This document shows, piece after piece, positions 1 through 9,042 of a DNA stretch of 64,000 bases (positions within the stretch are counted from its first letter, which is position 1; each line of letters begins with the position of its first letter). Source of the DNA: Nitrospira sp. GTDB lineage: Bacteria; Nitrospirota; Nitrospiria; Nitrospirales; Nitrospiraceae. The DNA lies in NCBI GenBank assembly GCA_016788885.1, contig JAEURX010000016.1:26932-90931 (forward strand), written 5' to 3'. The translations under genes were made by a program, and so were the position numbers. Under the pieces are notes generated by a model. The model was given only the letters and a program-made list of their open reading frames with translations, made no database searches and was not told the origin of the DNA.

Positions 1-305
1 TATCCAGCTATCAGGCCATGGCGATGGGCCTTCCGGTTGTCGGATTTGATACAGGGTGTGAAACGGAACTGCTAGTGAAAAGCGGCCACGGCGTGTTGGT
101 TTCCACAATGAACACGGAAGCACTTGCAAGGGCCGCCGCGGGGATCTTGAGTCTTCCTGACCGAGGTGTGCGGATTGGCGCACGTGGAGCGGAATATTGC
201 CGCCAACATTTGGATATCGCACGAACCATTTCTGAGTTGACTGATCTTTATCGTTGTTTGGGAAGAAAAGAGGACGGTGATGGTCCGTCCCTCATGACGG
301 TCTGA
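1..305 (+). CDS. GT4 glycosyltransferase, C-terminal part (5' end outside window)
   Basis: The frame is already open at base 3 and ends with TGA at 303-305, so about 100 C-terminal residues of a longer gene are visible. The segment AMAMGLPVVGFDTG followed by the downstream helix pattern (GVLV, then LARAAAGIL) is the nucleotide-sugar-binding C-terminal half of a GT-B fold, family 4 glycosyltransferase. These enzymes add sugars from NDP donors to lipid-linked glycans on the cytoplasmic face of the inner membrane. The position of the second Glu of the usual E-x7-E motif reads Gln (SYQAMAMG), which is unusual; the first Glu lies outside the window. A GT4 gene follows 34 bases downstream, so this is the upstream member of the polysaccharide cluster. 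Confidence 0.8.
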   Translation, partial: SSYQAMAMGLPVVGFDTGCETELLVKSGHGVLVSTMNTEALARAAAGILSLPDRGVRIGARGAEYCRQHLDIARTISELTDLYRCLGRKEDGDGPSLMTV

Positions 306-339
306 TGGTGATCAGCGGCTACGTGCGGAGTTCGACAGG

Positions 340-1437
340 ATGAAGGTAACGTTAGTCATCGCTGCGTTGTCCGCAGGCGGGGCAGAACGAGTCATTTCAA
401 CTATGGCTAATTTCTGGGCTCGCCGGGGCTGGCCCATCACGATCGTATCGTTTGATGACTGCAAGACCGTGCCATTCTTCGAACTTGCTCAGTCAGTGCG
501 GCATTCTCCTCTTGGTCTGTTACAGGACTCGGCCGGTCTTATTGCTGGGATATGGAACAATATCCGACGAATTATGAGGTTGCGCCGGACGCTGGCGTGC
601 ACCAATTCAGACGCCATCATCAGCTTTGGCGAAAAGACAAACGTGACGACCTTGATCGCGACATGGGGCATGCCAACGCGAGTCATCGTGTCGGAGCGTA
701 CTGATCCGCATATGCACGTGATTGGGCGAATATGGAGTGCATTACGCTGGTGCGTCTATGCCAGAGCCGATCGCATCGTCGTTCAGAGTGCTGGTGCTCG
801 AGAGTATTTTTTGCCCAACTTTCGGCGCACACTCACGATTATTCCGAATCCCGTTCCTGCCGTATCCAACGTGCAACTCGTCCCGGAGGACCATTCTACT
901 CGACGCGTCATTCTTGGGGTGGGACGCCTTTCCGCAGAAAAGGGTTTTGAGAATCTCTTATCTGCGTTCGCGCAGATTAGGCCTCAATATCCAGACTGGA
1001 CCATGACCATTATCGGGGAAGGGCCGCAGCGACCTGCCTTGGAAGCACTACGCGAAACCCTCGGTCTTTCGAATTCTGTGTCTCTCCCCGGTCTTGACCC
1101 CACGCTCTGGGATCGCTCCAGCAGCGTGGGGCTATTTGTCCTCTGTTCGCATTTCGAGGGATTTCCCAACGCATTGTGTGAAGCCATGGCTCATGGAATT
1201 CCGGTGATTGCCACGGACTGTCCGAGTGGTCCTCGTGAGATTATTGAACATGGGAAGAATGGATTGCTGGTGCCCCCTGCTGATGTACAGGCATTGGCCG
1301 ATGCCATGGCGTCTCTGCTCTCGGATCCAGCTCGCAGGACCCACATGGGCCATTGCGCGACAGACATCACGCAACGGTTTGGGCTGGAGAAGGTGATGAG
1401 GATGTGGGAGGATGTGCTCCCACGCACCAGGGATTAA
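340..1437 (+). CDS. GT4 family glycosyltransferase
   Basis: A 365-residue retaining GT-B glycosyltransferase. The N-terminus (VTLVIAALSAGGAERV) has the GGAER acceptor-side loop typical of GT4 enzymes such as PglA/PglJ-type GalNAc transferases. Near residues 272-283 the motif FEGFPNALCEAM gives a complete E-x7-E donor-binding signature, followed by HGIPVIATDCPSGPREII. The length is normal for the family. It probably transfers a hexose or N-acetylhexosamine to an undecaprenyl-linked oligosaccharide in the cytoplasm; the sugar cannot be told from sequence. The stop codon is directly followed by the ATG of the next gene (TAAATG), which suggests translational coupling inside the polysaccharide operon. 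Confidence 0.9.
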   Translation: MKVTLVIAALSAGGAERVISTMANFWARRGWPITIVSFDDCKTVPFFELAQSVRHSPLGLLQDSAGLIAGIWNNIRRIMRLRRTLACTNSDAIISFGEKTNVTTLIATWGMPTRVIVSERTDPHMHVIGRIWSALRWCVYARADRIVVQSAGAREYFLPNFRRTLTIIPNPVPAVSNVQLVPEDHSTRRVILGVGRLSAEKGFENLLSAFAQIRPQYPDWTMTIIGEGPQRPALEALRETLGLSNSVSLPGLDPTLWDRSSSVGLFVLCSHFEGFPNALCEAMAHGIPVIATDCPSGPREIIEHGKNGLLVPPADVQALADAMASLLSDPARRTHMGHCATDITQRFGLEKVMRMWEDVLPRTRD

Positions 1438-2283
1438 ATGCGGAGTATCATGACCCAACACGTTGAGGAAGTCCAAGCGGGACAACGCTTTGAGTTCGGC
1501 CGCAATTGGCGAAAATTTCTCGATGAGCTCAGTGAAGAGCGAATAAGTAGGGCTGAATATTCACTTCAGGAGATGTTAGGGATGAAAAGCCTCATTGGCT
1601 TTCGCGTCCTCGATATTGGATCAGGGAGTGGGCTATTTAGCTTGGCGGCAAGGAGGCTGGGGGCGTCCGTTCAATCGTTTGATTATGACCCTCAGTCTGT
1701 TGCATGCACGGCTGAACTCAAGCGGCGTTATTTTGAACATGATCAGCACTGGCGTATTGATGAGGGATCGATTCTGGATGAGGGGTACGTGCGTACGTTG
1801 GGGACGTTCAATGTCGTATATTCTTGGGGTGTACTGCACCATACGGGGCGGATGTGGCAGGCATTGGAGCATGCCGCGTCCTTAGTTGCGGAAAATGGGC
1901 AGCTCTTCATCGCGATCTATAACGATCAGGGCGGCGCAAGCCGTCGGTGGTTGTTGGTAAAGCGTCTCTACAATTGGCTGCCCCGCTGGGCAAAGTTTGC
2001 GGTGTTATGGCCGTCATGTGTTCGCCTTTGGGGGCCCACCATTTTCCGTGATCTTCTGTCGGGCAACCCGTTTCGCACGTGGGTCAGCTATAAGCAGCAG
2101 CGAGGGATGTCGCCATGGCGCGATATCGTGGACTGGGTTGGTGGCTACCCATTCGAAGTGGCAAAACCGGAAGGCATGTTTGATTTTTTTTCTGCGAAGG
2201 GGTTCGTCCTGAAAAAATTAAAAACGTGTGGTGGCGGGCACGGCTGCAATGAGTTTGTATTTGAGCGTGCACGACGCTCCTGA
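1438..2283 (+). CDS. Class I SAM-dependent methyltransferase
   Basis: A 281-residue Rossmann-fold methyltransferase. Motif I (VLDIGSGSG) is at residues 57-65, an acidic ribose-binding position follows in SFDYD, and the post-I motif YSWGVLHHTG is near residue 120. This is the pattern of UbiG/UbiE-like small-molecule methyltransferases. Among glycosyltransferases it most likely methylates a sugar hydroxyl or caps a glycan chain. The ATG at 1438 abuts the upstream stop; an alternative ATG lies at 1450. The C-terminal third (about residues 175-280) is basic and aromatic and may bind membrane or lipid-linked glycan; that is inference. Confidence 0.85.
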   Translation: MRSIMTQHVEEVQAGQRFEFGRNWRKFLDELSEERISRAEYSLQEMLGMKSLIGFRVLDIGSGSGLFSLAARRLGASVQSFDYDPQSVACTAELKRRYFEHDQHWRIDEGSILDEGYVRTLGTFNVVYSWGVLHHTGRMWQALEHAASLVAENGQLFIAIYNDQGGASRRWLLVKRLYNWLPRWAKFAVLWPSCVRLWGPTIFRDLLSGNPFRTWVSYKQQRGMSPWRDIVDWVGGYPFEVAKPEGMFDFFSAKGFVLKKLKTCGGGHGCNEFVFERARRS

Positions 2284-2296
2284 AACCGCCCCTGTC

Positions 2297-3280
2297 ATGA
2301 TGCGTCGTGTCGCCAAAACCCTATGGAATCGCTGGCCGCTAGTCAAGGCGGCGATTCTTGTCCTGGATGATTTGAGATGGGGAATTCGACTGCGCCGCGG
2401 ACAGATCGATACGGATTCCGGCGCGACCCACGCCTCTCTGCCTGATACGGAGTCCGTGCGATACATTGAAGAAGTCTTTGCCGCCTACAAAGAGTACGGC
2501 AAGATCGACACGTTTGTCGGGAGTGTTGCCGAAGTGGGGCCAGGAGACAATGCGGGCGTAGCCATGCTGATGCGGCGTGATGGTTGCCGGCAGGTCGATC
2601 TCGTTGATCGGTTTGCAAGTCGACGTGAACATGCGAAGCAACAGCAAATCTATGACGCATTATCTGCCAAGTATCAACTGGAGTGGCTCAGGAACGGACG
2701 AAGTTGGAATGATCGGGAGTTGGCAGGGATTGTTCCCAAGATCGGTCAGTCGGCCGAACAACACTTTAAAGCCTGCGTCGGAAACCAGAGCCTGAAATAT
2801 GATGTCATCGTCTCTCGTTCCGTATTGGAGCACCTGTATGATCCGCTGGGTGCGTTGGAACACATGGCGCTTAGCCTGAAGCCCGGTGGCCGGATGGTGC
2901 ATAAGATTGATTTGCGCGACCATGGGCTATTCACGCCGCAGCACCACGAGCTCACATTCCTTCGCTTTCCTCACCGTCTGTACCAATTGATGACAAGAAA
3001 TTCCGGACGGCCAAATCGCATTCTGTTTCATCGGTATCGAGAGGTATGCGAGCGGTTACGGTCTCAGCTTCACATCGAATACGCAGTGTACGTGACGCGC
3101 CTAACCGGTATTGGGGATATCGTGCCACATCAATTGTATGAGGATATTCCCGCTGTCATCTGGAAGCGGGCAGCAGAGCATGTCGACCAATATCGAGCCA
3201 AATGTTCCAGCGAGTTTCAATCCGTTGACAGTCGTGATCTCGCCATCGCGGGGATATTTCTGGTCATGACGAGAGCGTGA
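2297..3280 (+). CDS. SAM-dependent methyltransferase-like protein
   Basis: About 327 residues from the ATG at 2297, the first in-frame ATG beyond the upstream stop. In-frame starts at 2228 (GTG) and 2249 (ATG) would overlap the previous gene, and none has a clear ribosome binding site, so the start is uncertain. The core has a methyltransferase motif I variant (VAEVGPGDN), a partner acidic residue in VDLVDRF, a DVIVSRSVLEHLYDP segment typical of post-I and motif II, and LKPGGRMVHKIDLRDHG as motif III. A roughly 70-residue insertion separates motif I from post-I. It is probably a glycan-modifying methyltransferase, substrate unknown. Its stop overlaps the GTG start of the next gene by 4 bases. 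Confidence 0.75.
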   Translation: MMRRVAKTLWNRWPLVKAAILVLDDLRWGIRLRRGQIDTDSGATHASLPDTESVRYIEEVFAAYKEYGKIDTFVGSVAEVGPGDNAGVAMLMRRDGCRQVDLVDRFASRREHAKQQQIYDALSAKYQLEWLRNGRSWNDRELAGIVPKIGQSAEQHFKACVGNQSLKYDVIVSRSVLEHLYDPLGALEHMALSLKPGGRMVHKIDLRDHGLFTPQHHELTFLRFPHRLYQLMTRNSGRPNRILFHRYREVCERLRSQLHIEYAVYVTRLTGIGDIVPHQLYEDIPAVIWKRAAEHVDQYRAKCSSEFQSVDSRDLAIAGIFLVMTRA

Positions 3281-4440
3281 GTGCCTCACGAATGCCGTAT
3301 CCTGCTCGAATTCTCTTTCTCGCCCGCTCTCTCAACTATGGTGGAAGTGAACGACAGTTGGTGGCGTTGGCCATTGGCCTTCATCAGGAAGGCCAGTCTG
3401 TGGCTGTTGCGACGTTTTATCCTGGCGGGCCATTTCAGCACTCACTTGAGTCGGCCGGGGTGTCCGTTTCCTCACTCGGAAAACATTCTCGGTGGGGTCT
3501 CGTGGGTTTTGCCTGGCGTCTGATCAGACTCGTCCGTAGAGTTCGGCCGAAAATTCTGCATGGGTATCTCGGTACGTCGAACATTCTTGCCGTATGCCTG
3601 AAGCCGTTTTGCCCTGGAATGAAAGTGATTTGGGGGGTACGTGCTTCGAACATGGAGCTGGAACGGTATGGCTGGCTTGACCGACTGTTGTATTGGATCG
3701 AGTGCAGGTTATCGCAGTGTGCCGATGTCATTATCGTAAATTCTCATGTGGGTCTTGATTACGCAGTTAGTCATGGATTCCCTCGGGAGAAGATGGTAGT
3801 GATTGCCAACGGAATTGACACGGAGCGGTTTTATCCTGATCGTCACGCGCGTGCGCGCGTGCGGGCGATGTGGGGGATTCGGGCCGAGGCGTACCTTATT
3901 GGTCTCGTGGGTCGATTGGATCCTATGAAGGGGCACATGACCTTCGTGCGTGCGGCGGCCGTATTGATGACGCAGCGGCCGGATGTCCGATTTGTTTGTG
4001 TGGGTGATGGGCCAGAATTATATCAGCGAAGGCTAGTGGCTTTGACTGAGGAACTGGGACTGAAGGATCGGCTCCACTGGGTGCCCGCCAGTGAAAACAT
4101 TGCGTCACTCTACAATGCATTTGATATCGCCACGAGTGCGTCCTACTACGGTGAAGGATTTTCAAACGCCATTGGCGAAGCGATGGCTTGTGGCATCCCC
4201 TGTGTGGTGACCGATGTGGGAGATGGGAAACTGATAGTTGGTGAGACGGGGAGCGTGGTTGCCGCGGGCGATCCAAAAGCGTTGGCCCTCGCATGGAAGA
4301 ATATGTTGGCGATGGAGACTGCCGAGCGGGAGCGACAAGGGCAGTGCGCGCGCGCGCGGATCGTACAAAACTTTAGCCTCGCTCGGCTTATCCAGTCTAC
4401 GTCTCAAGTCTTTAACGCAGTCGAGCCACTCCGGCAGTAA
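3277..4440 (+). CDS. GT4 family glycosyltransferase
   Basis: A 387-residue GT4 enzyme starting at GTG 3277, which overlaps the upstream TGA in a GTGA arrangement. The N-terminal domain has LNYGGSERQL (the GGxER acceptor loop) and the C-terminal domain VGRLDPMKGH followed by YGEGFSNAIGEAM, an intact E-x7-E motif near residues 290-302. The WGVRASNMELERY segment recurs in the GT4 gene at 9043 (WNVRCSDMDLTRY), so the two are paralogues that may use related acceptors. It is expected to build a surface glycan from an NDP-sugar in the cytoplasm. Donor and linkage are unknown. Confidence 0.9.
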   Translation: MSASRMPYPARILFLARSLNYGGSERQLVALAIGLHQEGQSVAVATFYPGGPFQHSLESAGVSVSSLGKHSRWGLVGFAWRLIRLVRRVRPKILHGYLGTSNILAVCLKPFCPGMKVIWGVRASNMELERYGWLDRLLYWIECRLSQCADVIIVNSHVGLDYAVSHGFPREKMVVIANGIDTERFYPDRHARARVRAMWGIRAEAYLIGLVGRLDPMKGHMTFVRAAAVLMTQRPDVRFVCVGDGPELYQRRLVALTEELGLKDRLHWVPASENIASLYNAFDIATSASYYGEGFSNAIGEAMACGIPCVVTDVGDGKLIVGETGSVVAAGDPKALALAWKNMLAMETAERERQGQCARARIVQNFSLARLIQSTSQVFNAVEPLRQ

Positions 4441-4453
4441 CGGACATGCCGTC

Positions 4454-5881
4454 ATGACAGGGTATAGGGACGAGAAGAAGAAAACGGCGATTCGTGAACG
4501 GTTCGATCGCCTTGCCGAAGATCGAGAATATTGGCAGGGAAAGGGGAGTTATTACTATCAGGATCAGCAACGCTACTATCGATTTCTCATTCCTGATGGA
4601 TTACGGGTGCTGGAAATCGGGTGTGGCCTTGGGGATCTCTTAGCGGCGGTCAAACCGTCTCGTGGGCTTGGGATAGATGTTAGTGAAGTGATGGTGGCAG
4701 CGGCATCTCGTCGCCACCCGTCTCTCGAATTTCGTACGTGCGACGTCGACGCGCTGGACTTGGGTGAAACATTTGACGTCATTATCCTGGCCGACGTATT
4801 GGGCCACTTCCTTGATGTGGAATCCGTGCTCAAACGATTGCGATCTGTGTGTACGTCCAAAACCAGAATTGTCATCTCCTACTATAATTTTCTATGGGAG
4901 CCAGCGGTACGGTTCGCGGAAGCCTGTGGGTTAAAAATGCCTCAACAGGAACAGAGCTGGCTCTCGCCCAGAGACATCGATAATTTGCTGCACCTCGCCG
5001 ACTTTGAGGTGGTGAAAGTAGAACAGCGACTGTTGATGCCGAAGTATGTTCCTGTCGTGTCCACCCTCCTGAATAGGTTTCTGGCATTCGTGCCTGGACT
5101 GAATCGACTCTGTCTGTCCCACTATGTTGTGGCTCGCATGCGAGGCCCGCGGCAAGCGGACGAGTATTCGACGACGATTGTGATTCCGTGCCGGAATGAA
5201 CGGGGCAATATTGAGCCGGCCATAAGACGAATTCCTGCATTTGGAGGACCTCAGGAGATTCTGTTTGTCGATGGGCATTCGACGGATGACACGCCCGCCG
5301 AAATCACTCGCGTCATTGGCCAGTTTCCCGACAAGGATATCAAATTGCTGATTCAGGATGGGAAGGGAAAGGGCGATGCGGTTCGTAAAGGCTTTGCGCA
5401 GGCTAAGGGGGATATTGTGATGATCTTGGATGCAGACCTGACAATGCCTCCGGAAGACCTCCCGAAGTTTTACGATGCCATTGCGAGTGAGAAGGGAGAG
5501 TTCATTAATGGGTGTCGATTGGTGTACCCCATGGAAGGTGAAGCGATGCGGTTCCTCAATCTGCTCGGCAATAAGTTTTTCAGTATGGCGTTCTCGTGGT
5601 TATTGAACCAGCGGATCAAGGACACGCTTTGCGGCACCAAGGTGCTCTTCCGAACCGACTATGAGCGAATTGCCGACAACCGAGCCTACTTTGGAGATTT
5701 CGATCCGTTCGGAGATTTTGATCTGTTGTTCGGAGCGTCAAAGCTCAACCTAAAGATGATCGAGGTTCCTATCCGATATCAGGATCGCACCTATGGAACC
5801 ACCAACATCCGTCGATTTGCTCACGGATGGCTGCTTCTCAAGATGACGATCTATGGATTTTTCAGGCTGAAGGCCGTGTAA
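4454..5881 (+). CDS. Fused SAM methyltransferase - GT2 glycosyltransferase
   Basis: About 475 residues from ATG 4454; the frame is open further upstream, but that part overlaps the previous gene. Residues 1-220 form a class I methyltransferase with motif I VLEIGCGLG at 52-60 and an ADVLGHFLDV post-I segment. From about residue 238 a GT-A fold GT2 domain begins (TIVIPCRNERGNIEPAI), with a DxD-type site in ILDADLTMPPEDL near 325 and a KDTLCGTKVLF segment typical of DPM1/ArnC-like polyprenyl-phosphate glycosyltransferases. The C-terminus ends in a hydrophobic helix (WLLLKMTIYGFF). The fusion suggests coupled sugar transfer and methylation. The stop overlaps the next ATG by one base (TAATG). Confidence 0.85.
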   Translation: MTGYRDEKKKTAIRERFDRLAEDREYWQGKGSYYYQDQQRYYRFLIPDGLRVLEIGCGLGDLLAAVKPSRGLGIDVSEVMVAAASRRHPSLEFRTCDVDALDLGETFDVIILADVLGHFLDVESVLKRLRSVCTSKTRIVISYYNFLWEPAVRFAEACGLKMPQQEQSWLSPRDIDNLLHLADFEVVKVEQRLLMPKYVPVVSTLLNRFLAFVPGLNRLCLSHYVVARMRGPRQADEYSTTIVIPCRNERGNIEPAIRRIPAFGGPQEILFVDGHSTDDTPAEITRVIGQFPDKDIKLLIQDGKGKGDAVRKGFAQAKGDIVMILDADLTMPPEDLPKFYDAIASEKGEFINGCRLVYPMEGEAMRFLNLLGNKFFSMAFSWLLNQRIKDTLCGTKVLFRTDYERIADNRAYFGDFDPFGDFDLLFGASKLNLKMIEVPIRYQDRTYGTTNIRRFAHGWLLLKMTIYGFFRLKAV

Positions 5882-6606
5882 TGTCGGATGAGGTCTTGCG
5901 GCAGCATCATGCCGTCTGGGAACAGAAGCCGATATTACGACTGCTGTATACGGAATGGTATAAAGAGATCACGTGGTGGCTTCAGCCGGGAAAAACTCTG
6001 GAGGTTGGCGGCGGGACGGGAAATTTAAAAGAGTTTTCCCAGGACGTTCTGTGCACGGATATTACCCGTCTCCCCTGGTTAGATGCCGTCACCGATGCGC
6101 AGTTCCTTCCGTTTTTGGCGAACAGTCTGGACAATATCGTTCTCTTTGACACGTTGCATCACATCGAAAATGTCACACTGTTTCTAGACGAAGCGTTGCG
6201 TACACTTCGCCCGTACGGGCGCATCGTGATCATGGATCCCTATATTTCGTGGCTCTCGTGGCCGATCTATCATTTTCTGCATCCGGAACCAGTCGATTTT
6301 TCCCATAACCCGCTTCACCTCCGAGCGACGCAGTGCGATCGCAAGCCGTTCGATGCCAACCAAGCGATTTCCACGCTGTTATTTGAGCGGTCGTACGACG
6401 AGTTTCGGGCCCACTATCCTCAGTTTGAGATGCGGCTTCGCCGGCGCATGGCCTTTTTCGCCTATCCGCTCAGTGGTGGGTTTGAGCATCCTTCACTCGT
6501 GCCGATGCGATGGGTACGGCCGCTTCTCAGAATAGAAAACGCGCTTAGCGTCCTGAGTCGATTTCTCGCCTTTCGAATATTGGTGGTGCTTGAAAAACAA
6601 GGGTGA
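5881..6606 (+). CDS. Class I SAM-dependent methyltransferase
   Basis: About 241 residues from ATG 5881, whose A is the last base of the upstream stop. Motif I is LEVGGGTGNL at about residues 40-49, then LCTDITRLPWLDAVTDAQFLPF and NIVLFDTLHHIENV supply the acidic and post-I positions, and LRPYGRIVIMDPYIS is motif III. It resembles methyltransferase domains that act on sugars or lipid carriers. The C-terminal half is rich in aromatic and basic residues and may sit on the membrane. With two other free-standing methyltransferases and one fused domain nearby, the polymer is probably heavily O-methylated. That is inferred from context. Confidence 0.82.
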   Translation: MSDEVLRQHHAVWEQKPILRLLYTEWYKEITWWLQPGKTLEVGGGTGNLKEFSQDVLCTDITRLPWLDAVTDAQFLPFLANSLDNIVLFDTLHHIENVTLFLDEALRTLRPYGRIVIMDPYISWLSWPIYHFLHPEPVDFSHNPLHLRATQCDRKPFDANQAISTLLFERSYDEFRAHYPQFEMRLRRRMAFFAYPLSGGFEHPSLVPMRWVRPLLRIENALSVLSRFLAFRILVVLEKQG

Positions 6607-6607
6607 C

Positions 6608-8479
6608 GTGCGCACAGACCGATCACTCTGGCTTGGATGGGTGCTCGTGTGTTGCGGGATCCTCGGAGCGGTCTGGTCGATAGTCCATGGTGCGCCTCAA
6701 TTGAGGCAGGCCCTCAGAGAGCCTGTCATTCTTGGGCTCGACGAGCATCTGACGAATATTGAACCGAAGCAGATTTCCTGGTTACGCGAAAGCGCGGGGG
6801 GGCGATGGGGGCGTTACGGCTGGTACCTTGCTCCACATGAGCAAGGAAGCCTTCGGATTCAATTGCCATTTTCCAAGGTGGGGATCCTCAAACTCCGTTT
6901 CTGGGCCTACAGTGCCGGCTCACTCATTGTTCGGGTTGAGGAAGGAACTCGGGTACATCAGATCTCTACCGAAGAACTCGATAGTCGGCAGATTCGCATT
7001 CCTATCCAAGGTCCGACCGAGCTCACGCTTAGTGCATCCAACCAGATTTCGGAAGAGCAGCTTATTCTGGACCGGTTTTCCGCCACGTGGTCGGAGGAGG
7101 ATGATCGACTTCCATCCTATATGCCCTTGGCGCTCGGGATTGCCGTGATGCTTGCGGGCGTGCTGGTGTTGAGACCACGCGGTGTTACCGTTGGCTGGCG
7201 CGAATGGGTCGCTGTGGCCGCCATCCTGGGCGCTACGCTTGTGGGGGCTGAAGAACGATGGCAGTTTCTCGATATGGCTCGCGGGCATCCGGTCGATTCC
7301 GATGTCGTGAGTTATATGGCCTATGCTCGCAGTTTTGATTGGTTTGCCACAGGACATGGCTTCTATTCGGGGTCCTTCGGCGAGCGAGAGCCACTCCATG
7401 TCGCCGGTTTGAATGTCTGGTTTCAATTGTGGGGTGATACTTTTCCAGCTATCCGACTCTACACAGTCACGCAGTCGGTCCTTTTTATTGCCGCATGTGG
7501 AGTGTTTGTGTGGCAGGTAAGCGGTAAATGGTTTCTGGGGGCTGCAGCCTCCTGGGTGCTGGCCCTCAATCAAGTTGTGGTGGAGGAGTCTGTGCGGGGA
7601 CTGCGCACAGAAAGTATGACACTGTTATTGCTTGTGGCAATAAGCCTGTGGCTGCGAGCGAGAGGTTGGCGTGGGGCCGTGTTGTTGGGAACCGCCATTG
7701 GATCAATGGCTCTCTTGCAATCTCCGGCGATTACCATTGTGTCGGGGTTGCTTGGGGTGGGCTGGGCGGTGAATGTCTGGCGTGAACGATACGGGTACGA
7801 GGTGTTGCCGCCTAGCCAGTGGAAATTAGCGCACGTAGTTTTTGTCGGCGTGGTAGCGGTCGCCCTGTACATTCCCCATACCTATGGGCTGTATACCGTC
7901 TATGGAGATCCCGCGAAGCCATCCAACGGATATGCACGATGGAATGCTAACTTCGAATTTCCTGAACGCATAGGCACGCAGGGTTTTCCCACTGCAGCGG
8001 AGTTTGCCGCAAATCCATATGCCGGTCCTCGACTTACCTACGGTGAATATCTATTTGGCCTTCATAGTATTCCGGCTCTTCTCAAGGGCCAGATCGTTGG
8101 GTGGATAGAATCTACGAGCTATATGAGCACGTCTGTCACCCCGCATGTAAAAGAGTACATTTTCCTGTTTCACGCGAGTGGAATGTCGGCAGTTCTTCGC
8201 CACATAACGGGTGTGGTGATAGTAGTTTTTGCTCTCTCGCTGTCGCTTACTGTCATTGGGTGGCTGGATTTGTGGAGATGGCCGCAACTCTGGTGGGTCC
8301 CATTTCTCTCCCTCTGGGGGACATGGTATGCGGCGTTTCTCTACAGTGTGAGACTGGTGGAGCCTTTCAGACACACCGGGCACGTCTATCCAGTGCTGAT
8401 TCTCTGTTTGCTATGGGGTAGCTACCGAGTGGTTCAGTGGATGCATACTTGGGTTTCAGCAATGGGAACACGTCTGTGA
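6608..8479 (+). CDS. GT-C-like integral membrane protein (possible lipid-linked sugar transferase)
   Basis: About 623 residues. I prefer GTG 6608, one base after the upstream stop and behind an AAGGG ribosome binding site, over TTG 6590. One membrane helix (residues 8-28) is followed by a roughly 140-residue soluble beta-rich segment, then about ten membrane helices from residue 172. After the second helix pair comes DSDVVSYMAYARSFDWF, resembling the first-loop acidic motif of GT39-type GT-C enzymes, and FGEREPLHVAGLNVWFQLWG, like their second acidic loop. It probably uses a polyprenyl-phosphate sugar on the periplasmic side. The upstream GT2 fusion could supply that donor, which is inference. 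No exact family is assigned. Confidence 0.65.
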   Translation: MRTDRSLWLGWVLVCCGILGAVWSIVHGAPQLRQALREPVILGLDEHLTNIEPKQISWLRESAGGRWGRYGWYLAPHEQGSLRIQLPFSKVGILKLRFWAYSAGSLIVRVEEGTRVHQISTEELDSRQIRIPIQGPTELTLSASNQISEEQLILDRFSATWSEEDDRLPSYMPLALGIAVMLAGVLVLRPRGVTVGWREWVAVAAILGATLVGAEERWQFLDMARGHPVDSDVVSYMAYARSFDWFATGHGFYSGSFGEREPLHVAGLNVWFQLWGDTFPAIRLYTVTQSVLFIAACGVFVWQVSGKWFLGAAASWVLALNQVVVEESVRGLRTESMTLLLLVAISLWLRARGWRGAVLLGTAIGSMALLQSPAITIVSGLLGVGWAVNVWRERYGYEVLPPSQWKLAHVVFVGVVAVALYIPHTYGLYTVYGDPAKPSNGYARWNANFEFPERIGTQGFPTAAEFAANPYAGPRLTYGEYLFGLHSIPALLKGQIVGWIESTSYMSTSVTPHVKEYIFLFHASGMSAVLRHITGVVIVVFALSLSLTVIGWLDLWRWPQLWWVPFLSLWGTWYAAFLYSVRLVEPFRHTGHVYPVLILCLLWGSYRVVQWMHTWVSAMGTRL

Positions 8480-9042
8480 CGGAGGCTTTTGGGGATTCGG
8501 CTGTGGGTGAATAGGGACTGGTATGTCTTGTTTCACGGCGGCTGAAACCACTGAACGAGGAGGTCACCACTCCGTGTGCCCTTCCAGCGCATGGGTATGT
8601 CAGTCAATTGCAGGCCAGCGGGAATACAAGCGCAGGATTTTCTGCCAGGCTCGGCTCACCCCACCCTCTCCAACATGTATCTCGAGATCAGGCCTGCCGA
8701 TCTCGTGCTGGTTTTCTATCAAGCGGAAAGAGCGGATTCGGAGCAATTCGCAGTTCAGAGAGACCGTCGCTTCTCTCTACTTCCATGCTAAGCGCTGAGT
8801 GTGTATGATCGCAACGATAGGATCATGACTGTCAGAGTCTTTGCATCATGTTGGGCGTGGCATGTTTGTTTGCACTAGGCGTACTTTCCGTTGGCGTCAG
8901 TTAGATGATGGATTGACGGAGGGGCGATGATTTCCGAGCTTCCTAAGGATAGAGAGCCCGTGTTGTCATAACGTTGCTCGTGTCGGCCCCTCTACTTCGT
9001 CAGGTACATCTCTTCCTCCGGTAACGTTCGCGGCTCCTCTCT
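8480..9042 (+). other. 563-base gap without a convincing gene
   Basis: Open frames exist here (for example 8523-8798) but they overlap one another in several frames, give Cys/Ser/Arg-rich products unlike any protein I know, and lack ribosome binding sites. I see no strong hairpin or promoter. It separates two blocks of glycosyltransferase genes and may be a remnant of lost DNA. Confidence 0.5.

Noticed and set aside
8523..8808. Three overlapping frames in the gap before 9043
   Set aside because: They overlap one another in different frames with atypical composition and no ribosome binding site.
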